From contig CANJKZ010000068.1 of the NCBI GenBank assembly GCA_947471745.1, forward strand, positions 3,267,001-3,331,000: 64,000 nucleotides of DNA, read 5' to 3'. The stretch is from Closterium sp. Naga37s-1 (Eukaryota; Streptophyta; Zygnematophyceae; Desmidiales; Closteriaceae). Both the position numbers and the translations under genes were made by a program. A model generated the notes under the pieces. The model ran no database searches and was not told the DNA's origin. It saw nothing but the letters and a program-made list of their open reading frames with translations. Shown here piece after piece: positions 10,571 to 20,841 of the stretch; positions within the stretch are counted from its first letter, which is position 1, and each line of letters opens with the position of its first letter.

Positions 10571-11200
10571 CATGTGCTGTTTCAACCTTTTCTGACATCC
10601 TACTGTACGTTTATCATATCTCCTCTAAATGACTGGCCCATGTACTTCCGCAGTTGTACGTGCATTTGCTGCCTGCTTACGTGCATTTGCTGCCTGCTCA
10701 TTTGAAGTGTGAATGTAAGCTGTTTGAGACAAGTCGTGTTTCGATGGCTGAGTATAGTTTATGAAGTGTTTTTTCTCTGCCACTGTGATGTGCCTACGTG
10801 TCAGGTCATGGTGCAGTTTCAAAGGGCCCGCTATCGACAGCAGAAGCAGCAGCAGAACCATCAGCAAGCGCACACAATAGAGTTAGCAGTCAGTTTCCGT
10901 CATGTCATGAGATGGCAGTAGCATTACAGTAGCTGCCAACCATAGCATGGACAGAATACACCAGCTGCATTGTAATACGGTACCGTTGCTATAGTTCAGC
11001 TTCTAGAAATATGCATTTGATATTTGATATGTACAGACCATCAGGGCTAGGTGTGACACCATGTCCTACGTACATTAAGAGGGAACATTACAAATGCACG
11101 GAATGCCACCTACTGAGCTACTGGCATTCGTGGAGCATCTGTAATGTTTCTTCTCTGATTACAATGCCCTCCCATGCACCCATCTGTACCGTTCCTCCTC
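10571..11200. other. Intergenic sequence downstream of the host gene, no gene seen
   Basis: Mixed-composition sequence between the retrotransposon and the 3' end of the minus-strand host gene. Open frames are short and lack domains. It presumably holds the 3' UTR and polyadenylation region of the gene ending at 11201, but I cannot place a site. Confidence 0.5.
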
Positions 11201-12802
11201 TCAAAGCCTGCCACCAATCAGCTTGCCCGACAAGCTGCTGCTGGTGCCAGCAAAGCCAATGGAGAGCTGCCCATTGGCGCCCGCCTGGATGGCGCTGAGC
11301 ACGGGCGCCAGGTCCGCCGGCGCGACAGTGAGCACATTGGCCAGCGACCACGACACGGAGCTCAGCAGCTGCCACGTGCCGGGCAGCTGCAGCGCCACGG
11401 GTGGGGCTGCCTGGCCGCACGTGCTGTTGCCGCTGTAGATGGCCGCCGCCTGCGGTGCCTCCGCCATGCCCGTCGCCACCAGCTCGTACGCCACCGCGTA
11501 TGACGAGCCCCTGCCGTGCGGAGGGGGGAGGAGGGAGGGTGCACCATAAGGGGGATAAGTGTACTTCGCTGGAGGGTACTACTATCTACTGCTTGGCAGG
11601 AGCATTATGAAAGTCAGAGCTGATGGCAATGGTGTGAGCGTGGAAGTGTGTTAATGTAAAAGAGATCACAGGGAGCCCTTGTGGTGAGGAGGGGGGCCCG
11701 GGGGAAGAGGAGGGGAGGGGAGGGAGAGGGGCGGAAGGGGAAGGTAGGGGAGGTGTTGGCTTACATTTTGGTGATCTGGATGTTGGCTGCTCCCACCGGG
11801 AGAAGGCCGTCGCACGAGGTAAGCACGCCACGCAGCATGCCTGCAGTAGTGAAGATGGAGCACAAGAGCAGCAGCAGATGGTACAAGAAATAGCAGCAGC
11901 AAATGGTGCAAGATTGAGCACAAGCAATGCACAATCCCTGGCTGTTCAGAGTAGGAGCACAATCGACACAAGAGCACAGCAGCTAAAACATGGCATCGTG
12001 GCTGCAGGATTAGGGTTCCAAAGCATACTCACGTATCAATGCCCTGTAGGTGCGGGATTAGGGTTTACGGGATAAGGGGTTGGCGGGATTGGGGTTTGAG
12101 GGAATCGCTGCGAGGTTAGGGTTTGCAGGGCTGACCTGCTGGCTGGGGCAGCAGAGCCACGAGGTCCGCCACGCCAAGGGCGTCACTCAGCGGGGCGATC
12201 AGCGCGTCCACCTGCGCAGCGAGCGCCGACACGTCCACATTCAGTGCACCCACCCTCTGAGTCAGCGCCGCCACTCGCTGACTCAGCAACGCGCGGAGGT
12301 TGGGGAGGATGCCCGCCAGGTCCGCGTTGAGGGAGGTAGCGCGCTTGTTAATAGCGGGGATGCTGCCTCTTAGCGACGAGATGCGCGACTGGAGTGCGAC
12401 GGGTGTCGCCTGGGGAGTAACGCCGCCGGGTCGCGTGATTCTAATGTAAAGAAGAAGGTCGAGGTTCGCAATGCGTGCGTTTAGAGCGTCGATGCTGCTC
12501 TGGAGGGCGGAAATCTGCGCCTGAAGCGCCCATGTCGCCGCGGATGCGTTGTCGCTCAACGCAGTCGCGAGCTTGTCGAGCGATTGCGTCAGAGTTCCCT
12601 CTAGTGAAACGACTTGCGCTTGCAGCGCGGAATTCAGGTCGGACACGGTGCTAGTGATCGTGCTGGTGACTTGTCCCGGTCAGTTCGGGATGCGATTTCC
12701 GAGCAGTCCGTTGGAGACGAGTCTAGCCTGTGCGCATGACGCGAATAGCGCGGTTACAAGCAGTGCCGCCACAAGTGATGACGCTAGAGGAGAACGCGCC
12801 AT
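11201..12802 (-). CDS. Secreted coiled-coil/CHRD-like protein gene, three exons, one nonsense codon
   Basis: My model has exons 12802-12136, 11840-11765 and 11510-11201 (667, 76 and 310 nt). Phases join perfectly and total 1053 nt, 350 codons plus TGA. Both introns have GT-AG borders; the acceptors follow pyrimidine-rich tracts ending CTACTGCAG and CACGGCAG. The N-terminus (ARSPLASSLVAALLVTALF) is a clear signal peptide. Residues about 50-220 are heptad-like Ala/Leu repeats (ALQAQISALQSSIDALNARI) typical of a coiled coil. The C-terminus (SYAVAYELVATGMAEAPQAA, then IYSG) resembles a CHRD domain, a beta fold found in secreted proteins. Codon 41 is TGA (12682-12680), with no later ATG before exon 2, so the allele is a pseudogene unless this is a sequencing error. 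It is the only non-transposon gene I can support. Function unknown; extracellular or wall-associated is an inference. Confidence 0.65.
12003..12125 (+). repeat. Degenerate telomere-like TTAGGGTT motifs in host-gene intron
   Basis: Several spaced copies of ATTAGGGTTT and related words occur inside the first intron (12135-11841 on the minus strand). They are irregular, interrupted by unique sequence, and not a true array. On the minus strand they read AAACCCTAA, a motif known in plants as a telo-box, but telo-box action is usually in promoters. Confidence 0.35.
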
Positions 12803-13990
12803 GGGGACGAAATGCGAAAAAAACACTAAAGTACTAGGGAAAGAGTGCGGCGGTCAGTAAGCACTGCTGGTACCAGAACGTACGGATTTTACGCTACGTA
12901 ATGTACTCGGGTGGCTGAGGAAAACAGTCGTGGGCGATTAGGAGCGGTTGCGAAATGGGGAGAAGCTTGCGACTGAGGGCTGCGTTAGTAGGCTTAGGTT
13001 GTGAGATTCAGATTGTGGCTAATCCTCAACTAAATACTCACTCGTAACAGAGGTAAACGCTCGAACCAAGCCAGTAGTCTTAGGAAGGAGTCACCGACGC
13101 GGTGATTAACGGTTAGTTTGCAGCGATCGAATGGGGTGAGCGTGGCCGACGATGAGGTGCGGCTGGGCAGGGGTTTGCACCGAATGCGATTCTCTTCACG
13201 CGGAATTGCTGCGAGCGAAATTGGCGAACAAGCTCTGGGAAGGAGAGATCGCGCCCCGTGTTACTTCAAAGTTGAATGCGAGAAGATATATCCGATATTA
13301 GCATATCTTGCTTTTACACAATCAATAAGATATCATAGTGTGTGTATTATTCACAACATGTTCTGAGCTGTTCTTGTTGAACAGACAAACTTTCAGACAG
13401 GAAGAAAGTGGAAAACACACCCCTAAGAATTGCTAGTCATTTCTATTGCTCGTTCTTTGCCTATTGCCTTCCCCCACCAACCCCCCTCCCCCCACTCCTG
13501 CCAGGCGAGTGTCTAACCCGTACCCCTCGTGTGCCTGCCCGCCCCCTGCCAGTTACACGTGTCAGAAACAAACGAGCTGGAATGAATGCATTGAGGAGAA
13601 AGTAGATACAAGTATGACCGTAATTGGGTTGTACCCCGTATAGGCTACCCCACTACAGCCTACATAGCACACACAGCATGATAGTTTGACAACACGTGCC
13701 CGTCCCCTACTCGTCGTGCGACCGTCCCCTTCCCATCGCACGCCAGTTTCCTACTAACCGCACGCTCGTCCCTTGTTTGTCGTGCGCTAGACCTTTGCGA
13801 GCAGCACGCCCGTGGTCCCCAAACCAATAGAGTTCGAGCAAATTCTTAACCTAAGACTGTCCGTCTTCCCTGCAAGCAGCCTTGCTCCTTAAAAAATGTT
13901 TGAATAAAATCTTTGCCTACATATTTATTCTCTTATCTGTACTCGGCATGCCACCTGAATCACGGCACGAATTGCTCGATCTCTTTTGTT
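12803..13990. other. Upstream region of host gene and intergenic DNA, no gene seen
   Basis: The first few hundred bases should hold the minus-strand promoter, but I find no convincing TATA box. Further out, 13440-13570 is C-rich, and 13690-13810 repeats short words such as CGTCCCCT and CGTGCG. No open frame has recognisable protein features. Confidence 0.5.
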
Positions 13991-13996
13991 AAGTCA

Positions 13997-15033
13997 TGAA
14001 GGAGTATATCCACGCTGGCTTCTTTACTCCATGTGTCCTCTAGCCGACGGTACCAGTGACAGAGACGGAACTTGCGACTTCCTCCTACCGCATCTTCGCC
14101 GCCGAAGAAGAAGAACTCGGCGTACCAGAACAGGAACGACCCGCACCTGCAACTGAAACCCTTCGCTGGATCCTGGAAGGAGAGGCAACGGGAGCGGATG
14201 ACGAGTAGAATCAGCTACTCCCTTACACCCGCGAGTTCCACCGCCAAATAAACAAGGAATGGAAAGATTCTGACACACGAGAGGAACTCAACGTCTAAAA
14301 ATAGGTGAAAAGGCAAAGAAAGAGGAGAGGGAGCAAATCATCAGGGATTAAACTGCGGCTGGATGGGACGAAAAAGCGGCAAGGACCGCCCCCACTAAGG
14401 GATGGGGATGGGGCATCACAGAAGACATGAGCAACATAGGAGGAACATGGGGGTCAGCAACTGGTGTTAGGTATTGTAAGTGGCCAGCGCACCGGCGGAG
14501 GAGGATGGGACAACGTCAGACCATGGGGAGTTGCTGAAGGGGAACTCAACCGTGAAGAACTAGAGGAGGTAAAGAGAGAAGTGGCCGCCGAACGGACCCC
14601 ACCAAGAATCGTAGTTCCCCTTGGGTGACCTCCGAGCAACTTATCATCACCTTCCCGCTCACCTCATGTCTGGCACTCTACCTGGTCCGAGCTCGATCAC
14701 AGGAATGTGCCCGCAACTCCACCGCGCCACGCATACGGACCCCTCTTACGTCCAGACCCATCCGCTCGCTTCAATGAAGGCACCACTACTCCGCTCAAAA
14801 TCATCCCCGACCGCAAATTTCTCGCGCTCTATCTGCCAACAGCACATGCAGAAGGAGAAGCAGAAGCAGAACCAGAAGAAGAGGAAGCAAAAGCAGAACC
14901 TGGAGAAGAAGGACCCGTTATCTACATCCCGGACGAGATAGAAGCAGAGACAGCCGCACACCACGCAAAATTCCTGCGCACTTATGGAGTCCGCACAGAC
15001 GACGACCTTTTGCACCAGCGGCTTGGTCATCCC
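13997..15033 (+). pseudogene. Decayed coding sequence, probable LTR-retrotransposon polyprotein
   Basis: A plus-strand frame from 13997 (MKEYIHAGFFTP) is cut by TAG and TAA codons; it is acidic and coding-like (RIFAAEEEELGVPEQERPAP). From 14707 a second frame (LLRPDPSARFNEGTTTPLKI, then an EAEAEPEEEEAKAEP run) reaches DDDLLHQRLGHP, which fits a copia GAG-pre-integrase LHxRLGHP block. The sequence then switches at about 15035 to family C. I cannot name the family. It is unlike the other copia elements here. Confidence 0.5.
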
Positions 15034-15034
15034 C

Positions 15035-15560
15035 CGCGCCACATCTCACGCTGGCGTGGGTATGGGGCTGCATGGTGCAGTTCATGGTCCCCGAGCAGCA
15101 GCGCGGTGGGAAGCTGGCGCCGAAGGCTCGCTGGGGGCTTCCCTTGGGCGTGTCCCCGGAGAGCAAGGGCTAGGAGGTGCTGGACTTGACCGACAACAAG
15201 GTGGTCATGTCGCTCGACGTGATCTTCTAGGAGACGCTCTTGCTGGAGGTGTGGAAGGCGAAGTACCGGCCGGCGTCGGGGCGGCCGGGTGTGCAAGCTG
15301 CTGAAGAGCCTCTACGGGCTGATGCGGTTGCCGCTGCTGTGGTATAGGGCTCTCGACAGTGTGCTACTGGGCGCTGGGTGGAAGAAGAGCCAGGTCGACA
15401 TGGCTCTCTACTTCAAGGTCGGCGACGACCGAATGACCTGCTGGGTGCTGGTCCGTCAACGACCTGCTCGCCACAGGCAGCAGCACTGCGATACTGAAGA
15501 TCCTTCGAGCTGCCCGAGATCTCGCCAGTCGTCAAGTACCAAAAGTACCAAGAGTATGTG
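15035..15560 (+). pseudogene. Family C copia deletion derivative, copy A (integrase end joined to RT)
   Basis: WGCMVQFMVPEQQRGGKLAP and the integrase C-terminal segment (LDLTDNKVVMSLDV) run, with stops at 15171 and 15228, to KYRPASGRPG and then jump directly to CKLLKSLYGLMRLPLLWYRA of the RT palm; the RT fingers are missing. RT continues to GWKKSQVDMALYFKVGDDRM and a degenerate DDLLATGSS, then dissolves into the satellite at AAGTACCAAAAGTACCAAGA. Copy B at 59219-59735 has the same internal join and the same 3' end, so the deleted form itself has been copied. Confidence 0.85.
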
Positions 15561-17301
15561 CGTCACTTACTCATATGGTTGGTACCAAGAATAAGTGCGT
15601 TCCTTTCTCATATGGTTGGTACCAAGAGAAAGTGCTTTACTTGCCTATAGGGTTAGTACCAAGAGTACGTGCGTTACTTACTCATATGGTTGGTACCAAG
15701 AGTAAGTGCGTTACTTACTCATATGGTTGGTACCAAGAGTAAGTGCGTTCCATTCTCATTGGTTGGTACCAAAAATAATTGCATTACTTATCCATATGGT
15801 TGGTACCAAGAGTAAGTGCGTTACTTACCTATGCCGTTAGTAACAAGAGTAAGTGCGTTACCTACCTATATGGTTGATACCAAGAGTAAGTGCGTTACTT
15901 ACTCATATGCTGTTAGTACCAAGAATAAGTGCGATACTTACCCATATGGTTGGTACCAAGAGTAAGGGTGTTACTTACTCATATGGTTGGTACCAAGAAT
16001 AAGTGTGTTTCTTTTTCATACGGTTGTTACCAAGAGTAAGTGCGTTACTTATTCAGATGGTTGGTACCAAGACTAAGTGCGTTACTTATGTAAATGGTTG
16101 GTACCAAGAGTAAATGTGTTACTTACCCATATAGTTGGTACCAAGAGTAAGTGCATTACTTACCCATATGGTTGGTACCAAAATTTAGTGCGTTACTTAC
16201 CCATATGGTTGGTACCAAGAGTAAGTGTGTTTCTTATGCATGTGGTTGGTTTCAAGAATAAGTGCGTTATTTGCGTATATGGTTGGTAGCAAGAGTAAAT
16301 GCGTTACCTACCCATATGGTTGGTACCACGATTAAATGCATTACTTACCCATATCATTGGTACCAAGAGTAAGTGCGTTACTTACCCATATGGTTGGTAC
16401 CACAGTAAGTGCGTTACTTACCCATATGGCTGGTACCAAGAGTAAGTGTGTTACTCACCAATGCCGTTAGTACCAAGAGTAAGTGCGTCACTTAATAATA
16501 TGGTTGGTACCAAGAGTAAGTGCGTTTATTTCTCATATGGTTGTTACCAAGAGAAAGTGCGTTACTTACCCTTATGGTTGGTACCAATAGTAAGTGCGTC
16601 ACTTACACATATGGTTGGTACCAAAAGTAAGTGCGTTCTTTTCTCACATGGTTGGTACCAATAGTAAGTGCGTTACTTACCCATGTAGTTAGTACCAAGA
16701 GTAGGTGTGCTACTTATCCATTTAGTTGGTACCAAGAATAACTGCGTTGCTTACGTACATGGTTGGTACCAAGAGTAAATGCGTTACTTACCCATATCGT
16801 TGGTACCAAAGTAAGTGCGATATATATCTTTATGGTTAGTACTAAGAGTAAGTGCGTTACTTACCCATATCGTTGGTACCAAGAGTAAGCGCGTCACATA
16901 TTCATATGGTTGTTACCAAGAGTGAGTGTGTTTCTTTCTCATATGGTTGGTACCAAGAGAAAGTGCGTTACTTACCTATATGGTTGATATCAAGATTAGG
17001 TGCATTACTTACCCATATGATTGGTACCAAGAGTAAGTGCGTTACTGATCAATGTGGTTGGTTTCAAGAGTAAGTGCGTTACTTACGTATATGGTTGGTA
17101 CCAAGAGTGAATGCGTTACTTACCCATATGTTTGGTACCAAAATCAAATGCATTATTTACCCATACGGTTGGTCCCAAGAGTAAGTGCGTTACTTACCCC
17201 TCTGGTTGGTACCTAGAGTAAATGCGTTACCCGTATGGTTGGTACCAAGAGTAAGTGCGTTACTTATCCATATGGTTGGTACCAAAAGTAAATGAGTTAC
17301 T
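15541..17301 (+). repeat. 37-bp satellite array 1
   Basis: About 47 tandem monomers of 37 bp (checked by spacing of TTGGTACC). Each monomer is CATATG, then TTGGTACCAA, then TAAGTGCGTTACTTA and CC; all three words are dyads. Monomers vary by single bases, and some lack or gain a few bases. Because 37 is not divisible by 3, open frames across the array are accidental. The array follows the truncated RT and leads, after an inserted element and 265 bp more, to a family C LTR. Confidence 0.97.
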
Positions 17302-17477
17302 TGTCAGATTATAATGCTTGTCTAGTCTGTAGTGGGGTACTCAAAAGTGAGTATAACCCTTTTGGGCTTGCTACTTGTATCCCTCTCCTTTCTAGTTCAA
17401 TCACCTCTTTTCCCATTTCTCTTTCATATACCCTAAAACCTAGCCATGGCTTCTTCGCCTTAGCTACTATCTTAACA
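17302..17477 (+). repeat. 5' LTR of element 5
   Basis: 176 bp, TGTCAGATTATAATG to ATCTTAACA. Two substitutions separate it from the 3' copy (T/A and T/C near 17400-17412). Confidence 0.96.
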
Positions 17478-17490
17478 TGCTATCAGAGCA
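17478..17490 (+). other. Primer-binding site of element 5
   Basis: TGCTATCAGAGCA abuts the LTR. It differs by one base from the initiator-Met tRNA site TGGTATCAGAGCA. Confidence 0.8.
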
Positions 17491-17559
17491 TTACGCTCCT
17501 GGCCTGTGGGCCCACCTGCTTCCGCTGCCCTACTGTGTGTCGCGCGCCCCGTGGCGCGC

Positions 17560-18240
17560 GACCTCCTAGTTTTCTTCCCGCCACGCGCTCCGAGCGCGTG
17601 GCGGTTTTCTGCCCGCCGTGCGCCCCGAGGCGCGCGGCGGGTTCCTGCTTCGTGCGGTGCCCTGCGGGCCCGCGCGCCGGCCCCTCCCGTCACCTCGTCG
17701 CGGCGCCTTGGGGGCCCGCGCGCCGGCCCCGACCGTCGCCTCGTCGCGGCGTTTTGGGGGCCCGCACGCAGGCCTCTCCCGACGCCTCGTCACGGCGCTT
17801 TGGGGGCCCGCGAGCCGGCCCCTCCCGTCGCCTCGTCGCGGCGCCTTGGGGACCCGCGAGCCGGCCCCTCCCGTCGCCTCGTCGCGGCGCCTTGGGGGCC
17901 GCGCGCCGGCCCCAACCGTCGCCTCGTCGCGGCGCCTTGGGGGCCCGCGCGCGGTCCCCTCCCGTCGCCCGTCGAGGCGCTCTCGGGGGCCCGCGCGGCT
18001 CCCTAGCTCGTCGCCCGTCGGGGCGCCTTGGGGGCCGCGCACTTCCCCTCCCCTCCTCCCTACCTTTCACCTACAGCAGCCGCCCCTGGAGCAGCCCGCA
18101 ACTGCAGCAGCCGCCCCTGGAGCAGCCCGCACCTCCAGCAGCCGCCCCTGGAGCAGCCCGCATCTGCAGCAGCCGCCCCTGGAGCAGCCCGCACCTGCAG
18201 CGGCCGCCCCTGGAGCAGCCCGCACCTGCAGCCCGTCCCG
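17560..18240 (+). repeat. GC-rich tandem repeats inside element 5
   Basis: Two tandem families fill the interior. From about 17680 to 18040 a unit of about 60 bp built on CGTCGCCTCGTCGCGGCG and CTTGGGGGCCCGCG repeats six to seven times. From about 18075 to 18235 a 30-bp unit built on GCCCCTGGAGCAGCCCGCA repeats about five times. They give long open frames on both strands that look like Arg/Pro-rich proteins but are low-complexity artefacts. Confidence 0.85.
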
Positions 18241-18862
18241 TTCCCCCCCCGTCCCCCCCCCCCGTGCATTCCGTGGTGCTGGGGGTGTGGGGTGCCGGGC
18301 ATGGGGGTGGCGGGTGTGAGGGTGGCGGTTATGTGTTCCTCCCCTTGCTCCTCCTCCTCCCTCGTCTCCCACTGCTGCAGCTGTCGCTGAGGGGGGTGGG
18401 TGTGTGGGAGCCTAGGGTTTAGGGTTTAAGGAGGGTGCCGTGGGAGTGGAGCTAGGGTTTGAGCAGGGGGTGTGTGTCGATGGTGTGGGGCAGTTGGAGG
18501 AGGTTGTGTGAAGGTAGCTGTCGTGTCGCCTGCAGCGCCTGTAGTCCGTCGCCCTTGCTTCGGTAGCCAGTGAGCCTGTTGCACCAGTCGCCAGTGGGTC
18601 CGTTGCTCCTGCCGCTCGTCTTAAGCCGCGGAGCCAGTCACTCCAGTAGTCCGTCGCCCTTGCTTCGGTAGCCACTGAGTCAGCCGCTCCTGTGCCCGTG
18701 CCTCTGCAGCTTCAGTCGTTGCCTCGCAACTTCTCTCCCTCCACAGTCTCTCCTCCTCCTCACTTGCCCTCTGTGATAGCCTCTAGCTTTGCTTATCATT
18801 GTGAGCTCTTGCTCTATGCCTGCATGCTGTACTGATTATACCCCACTTTGACTATGGGGGTG

Positions 18863-19038
18863 TGTCAGATTATAATGCTTGTCTAGTCTGTAGTGGGGTA
18901 CTCAAAAGTGAGTATAACCCTTTTGGGCTTGCTACTTGTATCCCTCTCCTTTCTAGTTCAAACACCTCTTCTCCCATTTCTCTTTCATATACCCTAAAAC
19001 CTAGCCATGGCTTCTTCGCCTTAGCTACTATCTTAACA
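18863..19038 (+). repeat. 3' LTR of element 5
   Basis: 176 bp, preceded by the polypurine tract ACTATGGGGGTG at 18851-18862 and followed by TTACT. Confidence 0.96.
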
Positions 19039-19303
19039 TTACTTACCCATATGGTTGGTACCAAAAGTTTGTGCGATATATATTCTTGTCGCGGGATTTA
19101 GGGTTAGGGGTTAGGGTTTAAGGTTTCAGGTTTAGGGTTTAGGGTTTAGGGTCTCGGTACCAAGAGTAAGTGCGTTACTTATTAATGGTTGGAACAAAAA
19201 ATAAATGCATTACTTACCCATATGGTTCGTACCAAAACAAAATGCATTACTTACACGTATGGTTGGTACCAAGAGTAAATGCGTTACTTTCCCATGCAGT
19301 CGG
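19039..19303 (+). repeat. Continuation of satellite array 1 with telomere-like block
   Basis: The 37-bp satellite resumes after element 5. At 19094-19153 it is interrupted by about 60 bp of TTTAGGG-type repeats with variants (TTAGGGG, TTTAAGG, TTTCAGG). Four more satellite monomers then reach CCCATGCAGTCGG and the family C LTR at 19304. The same arrangement recurs at 61480-61711. Confidence 0.93.
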
Positions 19304-19841
19304 TGTTAACGGGAATGGTGTGATGGCTTCGCCCTTGGTTGGCCGATGCTGACGTCCTGGTCGGATGCACAGGAAAAGCAGCCGACCGTACGCAGAGAGG
19401 GAGCTGCTCGGTGGGCCTCGTCGAGCTGCAGGGGATCGCTGCGGTGTAGCCGTTGACCAGGGAGCTCGACGGGGTGGTCGTCGACATGCACAAGCCTGTC
19501 GCGAGACTGGAGCCGTTGACCAGGGGAGCTCGACGGCTACAGCTGACCAAGCCGGTCGACGGGCGGGCCGTCGACCAGGTGGAGTAGTTCGACGGGGAGG
19601 TCGCCAGAGCAGTCCGTCGACCTGCGAAGGACATGTGGGCAGCAGTCAATGAGGGGAACTCGGCGACAGCAACTGCAGTGCTGGTCGATGGAGGGTTCCG
19701 TAGACCAGGGAGATCCACGATCGGAGCTATGGTCGACGAGGGAGGCGTCGACTAGAGGACTGGGTGGTTGACTAGGTAACCTGCTCGGCGAGTACTGCGG
19801 AGGCATGGGAACGTCATCGAGGTCGCGGTGACGAAGGCGAC
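19304..19841 (+). repeat. Family C LTR, copy A, left part
   Basis: Starts TGTTAACGGGAATGGTGTG and closely matches 61712 onwards. It is interrupted at 19841 by element 3 (target GCGAC) and resumes at 26465. Frequent GTCGAC and GTCGACCAG words give it a distinctive texture. No reading frame makes sense. Confidence 0.85.
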
Positions 19842-19968
19842 TGTCAAACATTCATCATATAGCTTGTCTAGGCGATAGTGGGGTAGACACTAAGGGGTAC
19901 AGTTTCCTAGGGTTTCCTACTTGTACCCAACTCTTCCATAGTGCGCTCATTTTTCCTCTTTCTTCACA
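19842..19968 (+). repeat. 5' LTR of element 3
   Basis: 127 bp from TGTCAAACATTCATC to TTTCTTCACA. Its core GATAGTGGGGTAGACACTAAG is shared with the elements at 17302 and 30841. Confidence 0.95.
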
Positions 19969-19982
19969 TGGTATAGAGCGGG
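19969..19982 (+). other. Primer-binding site of element 3
   Basis: TGGTATAGAGCGGG abuts the LTR; resembles TGGTATCGAGCAGG of element 4 and an initiator-Met-type site with one or two changes. Confidence 0.75.
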
Positions 19983-20039
19983 TTCCCTAGTGGGACCGTT
20001 TCTTCCTAAGGGCCCACCACTTGATTTTTTTTTTTCCTA

Positions 20040-20841
20040 ACCTGCCCGAAGCGCGCTTCGCGCTCTGCCCTGCCCTACCCTTTCGCGGCCCCTTTGCGGC
20101 CTGCCCTGCTCCTGAGGCCCGTCGCGGCCCCCCTTTGTGGCCCCTTAGCGGCCCCTTCGCGACCCCTTAGCGGCCCCTTTGCGGCCCCTTAGCGGCCCCT
20201 TCGCGGCCCCTTCGCGGCCCCTTCACGGCCCCTTAGCGGCCCCTTCGCGGCCCCTTAGCGGCCCCTTCGTGGCCCCTACGCGGCCCCGCCCCGTTGCCCG
20301 TAGCGGCCCCGCCCCGTCTCCAGTCGCGGCCCCGCCCCGTGGCCACCCGGGTGTCGCCCCTGCCTCGTCGCGACGCCCCTGCGGGACCCGCGCGTCGCCC
20401 CTGCTCGTCGCGACGCCCCTGCGTGACCCGCGCGGCGTCGCACCTGCCAGCCGCGGCGCCCTGCCCTACCCCGCGCCCGACCTTCGGACGGTTGCCCCTC
20501 CCCCGCCCTGCAGCAGCTGACGCCGCGGCCCTGCCCTGCCCTGCAGCAGCTGCCGTCGCGGCCCGGACCCGCCCTGCAGCAGCGGCCGTCGCAGCTCGGC
20601 CCCGCCCTGCAGCAGCTGCCGCGGTGCTCCCTGCCGCGGTCGGGGCCCCGCCTCTCAGCAGCTGCCGTGGAGCCCTCGCCCTGCAGTGGTAGCGGCCCTG
20701 CCGTTGCCGCCGTTGTACACCTGCCATTCTCGCCACTGGTGAGCACTGCCCTACCCGCGCTGCTATTGCTCCTACTGCTGTTACTGCTGCTCCTGCTGCT
20801 ATTGCTCTTTCTACTGCTACTGCTGCTCCTGGCGTGGCCAG
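20040..20841 (+). repeat. GC-rich simple repeats in leader of element 3
   Basis: Runs of a 14-16 bp unit GCGGCCCCTTAGCGGCCCC (20080-20290), then CCTGCAGCAGCTGCCGTCGC-type units (20510-20670), then CTGCTACTGCTGCTC runs (20755-20830). Open frames on both strands are Pro/Arg/Ala-rich artefacts. There is no Gag domain here. Confidence 0.8.

Larger units (their letters stand above)
17302..19038 (+). mobile_element. Non-autonomous LTR element 5 (1.7 kb, no pol)
   Basis: 1737 bp bounded by 176-bp LTRs and a perfect duplication TTACT (17297-17301 and 19039-19043), inserted into the satellite at GCGTTACTTACC. It has a primer site and polypurine tract but no Gag, integrase or RT coding; the 1.4-kb interior is GC-rich tandem repeats. 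The LTRs differ at 2 of 176 positions. Shared ends, TAGTGGGGTA core and polypurine tract tie it to the copia elements at 19842 and 30841, which could supply proteins. Confidence 0.93.

Noticed and set aside
12680..12682. Intron that would remove the nonsense codon in the host gene
   Set aside because: Candidate donors upstream (GTAACC, GTCTCC) are poor, and using them would delete the signal peptide; reading through the codon keeps the pattern continuous.
13118..13366. Short open frame upstream of the host gene
   Set aside because: 82 codons, no domain, no splice or promoter support, opposite strand to the host gene.
15541..17301. Regular 37-bp repeats resembling a CRISPR array
   Set aside because: Repeats are directly tandem with no unique spacers, no cas genes are present, and the setting is eukaryotic. 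It is satellite DNA.
17566..18422. Arg/Pro-rich frames on both strands inside element 5
   Set aside because: They result from GC-rich tandem repeats whose unit lengths are near multiples of three; no domain, and all frames look alike.
20233..20746. Gly/Ala/Arg-rich minus-strand frames in the leader of element 3
   Set aside because: Low-complexity shadow of GC-rich repeats in a retroelement leader.
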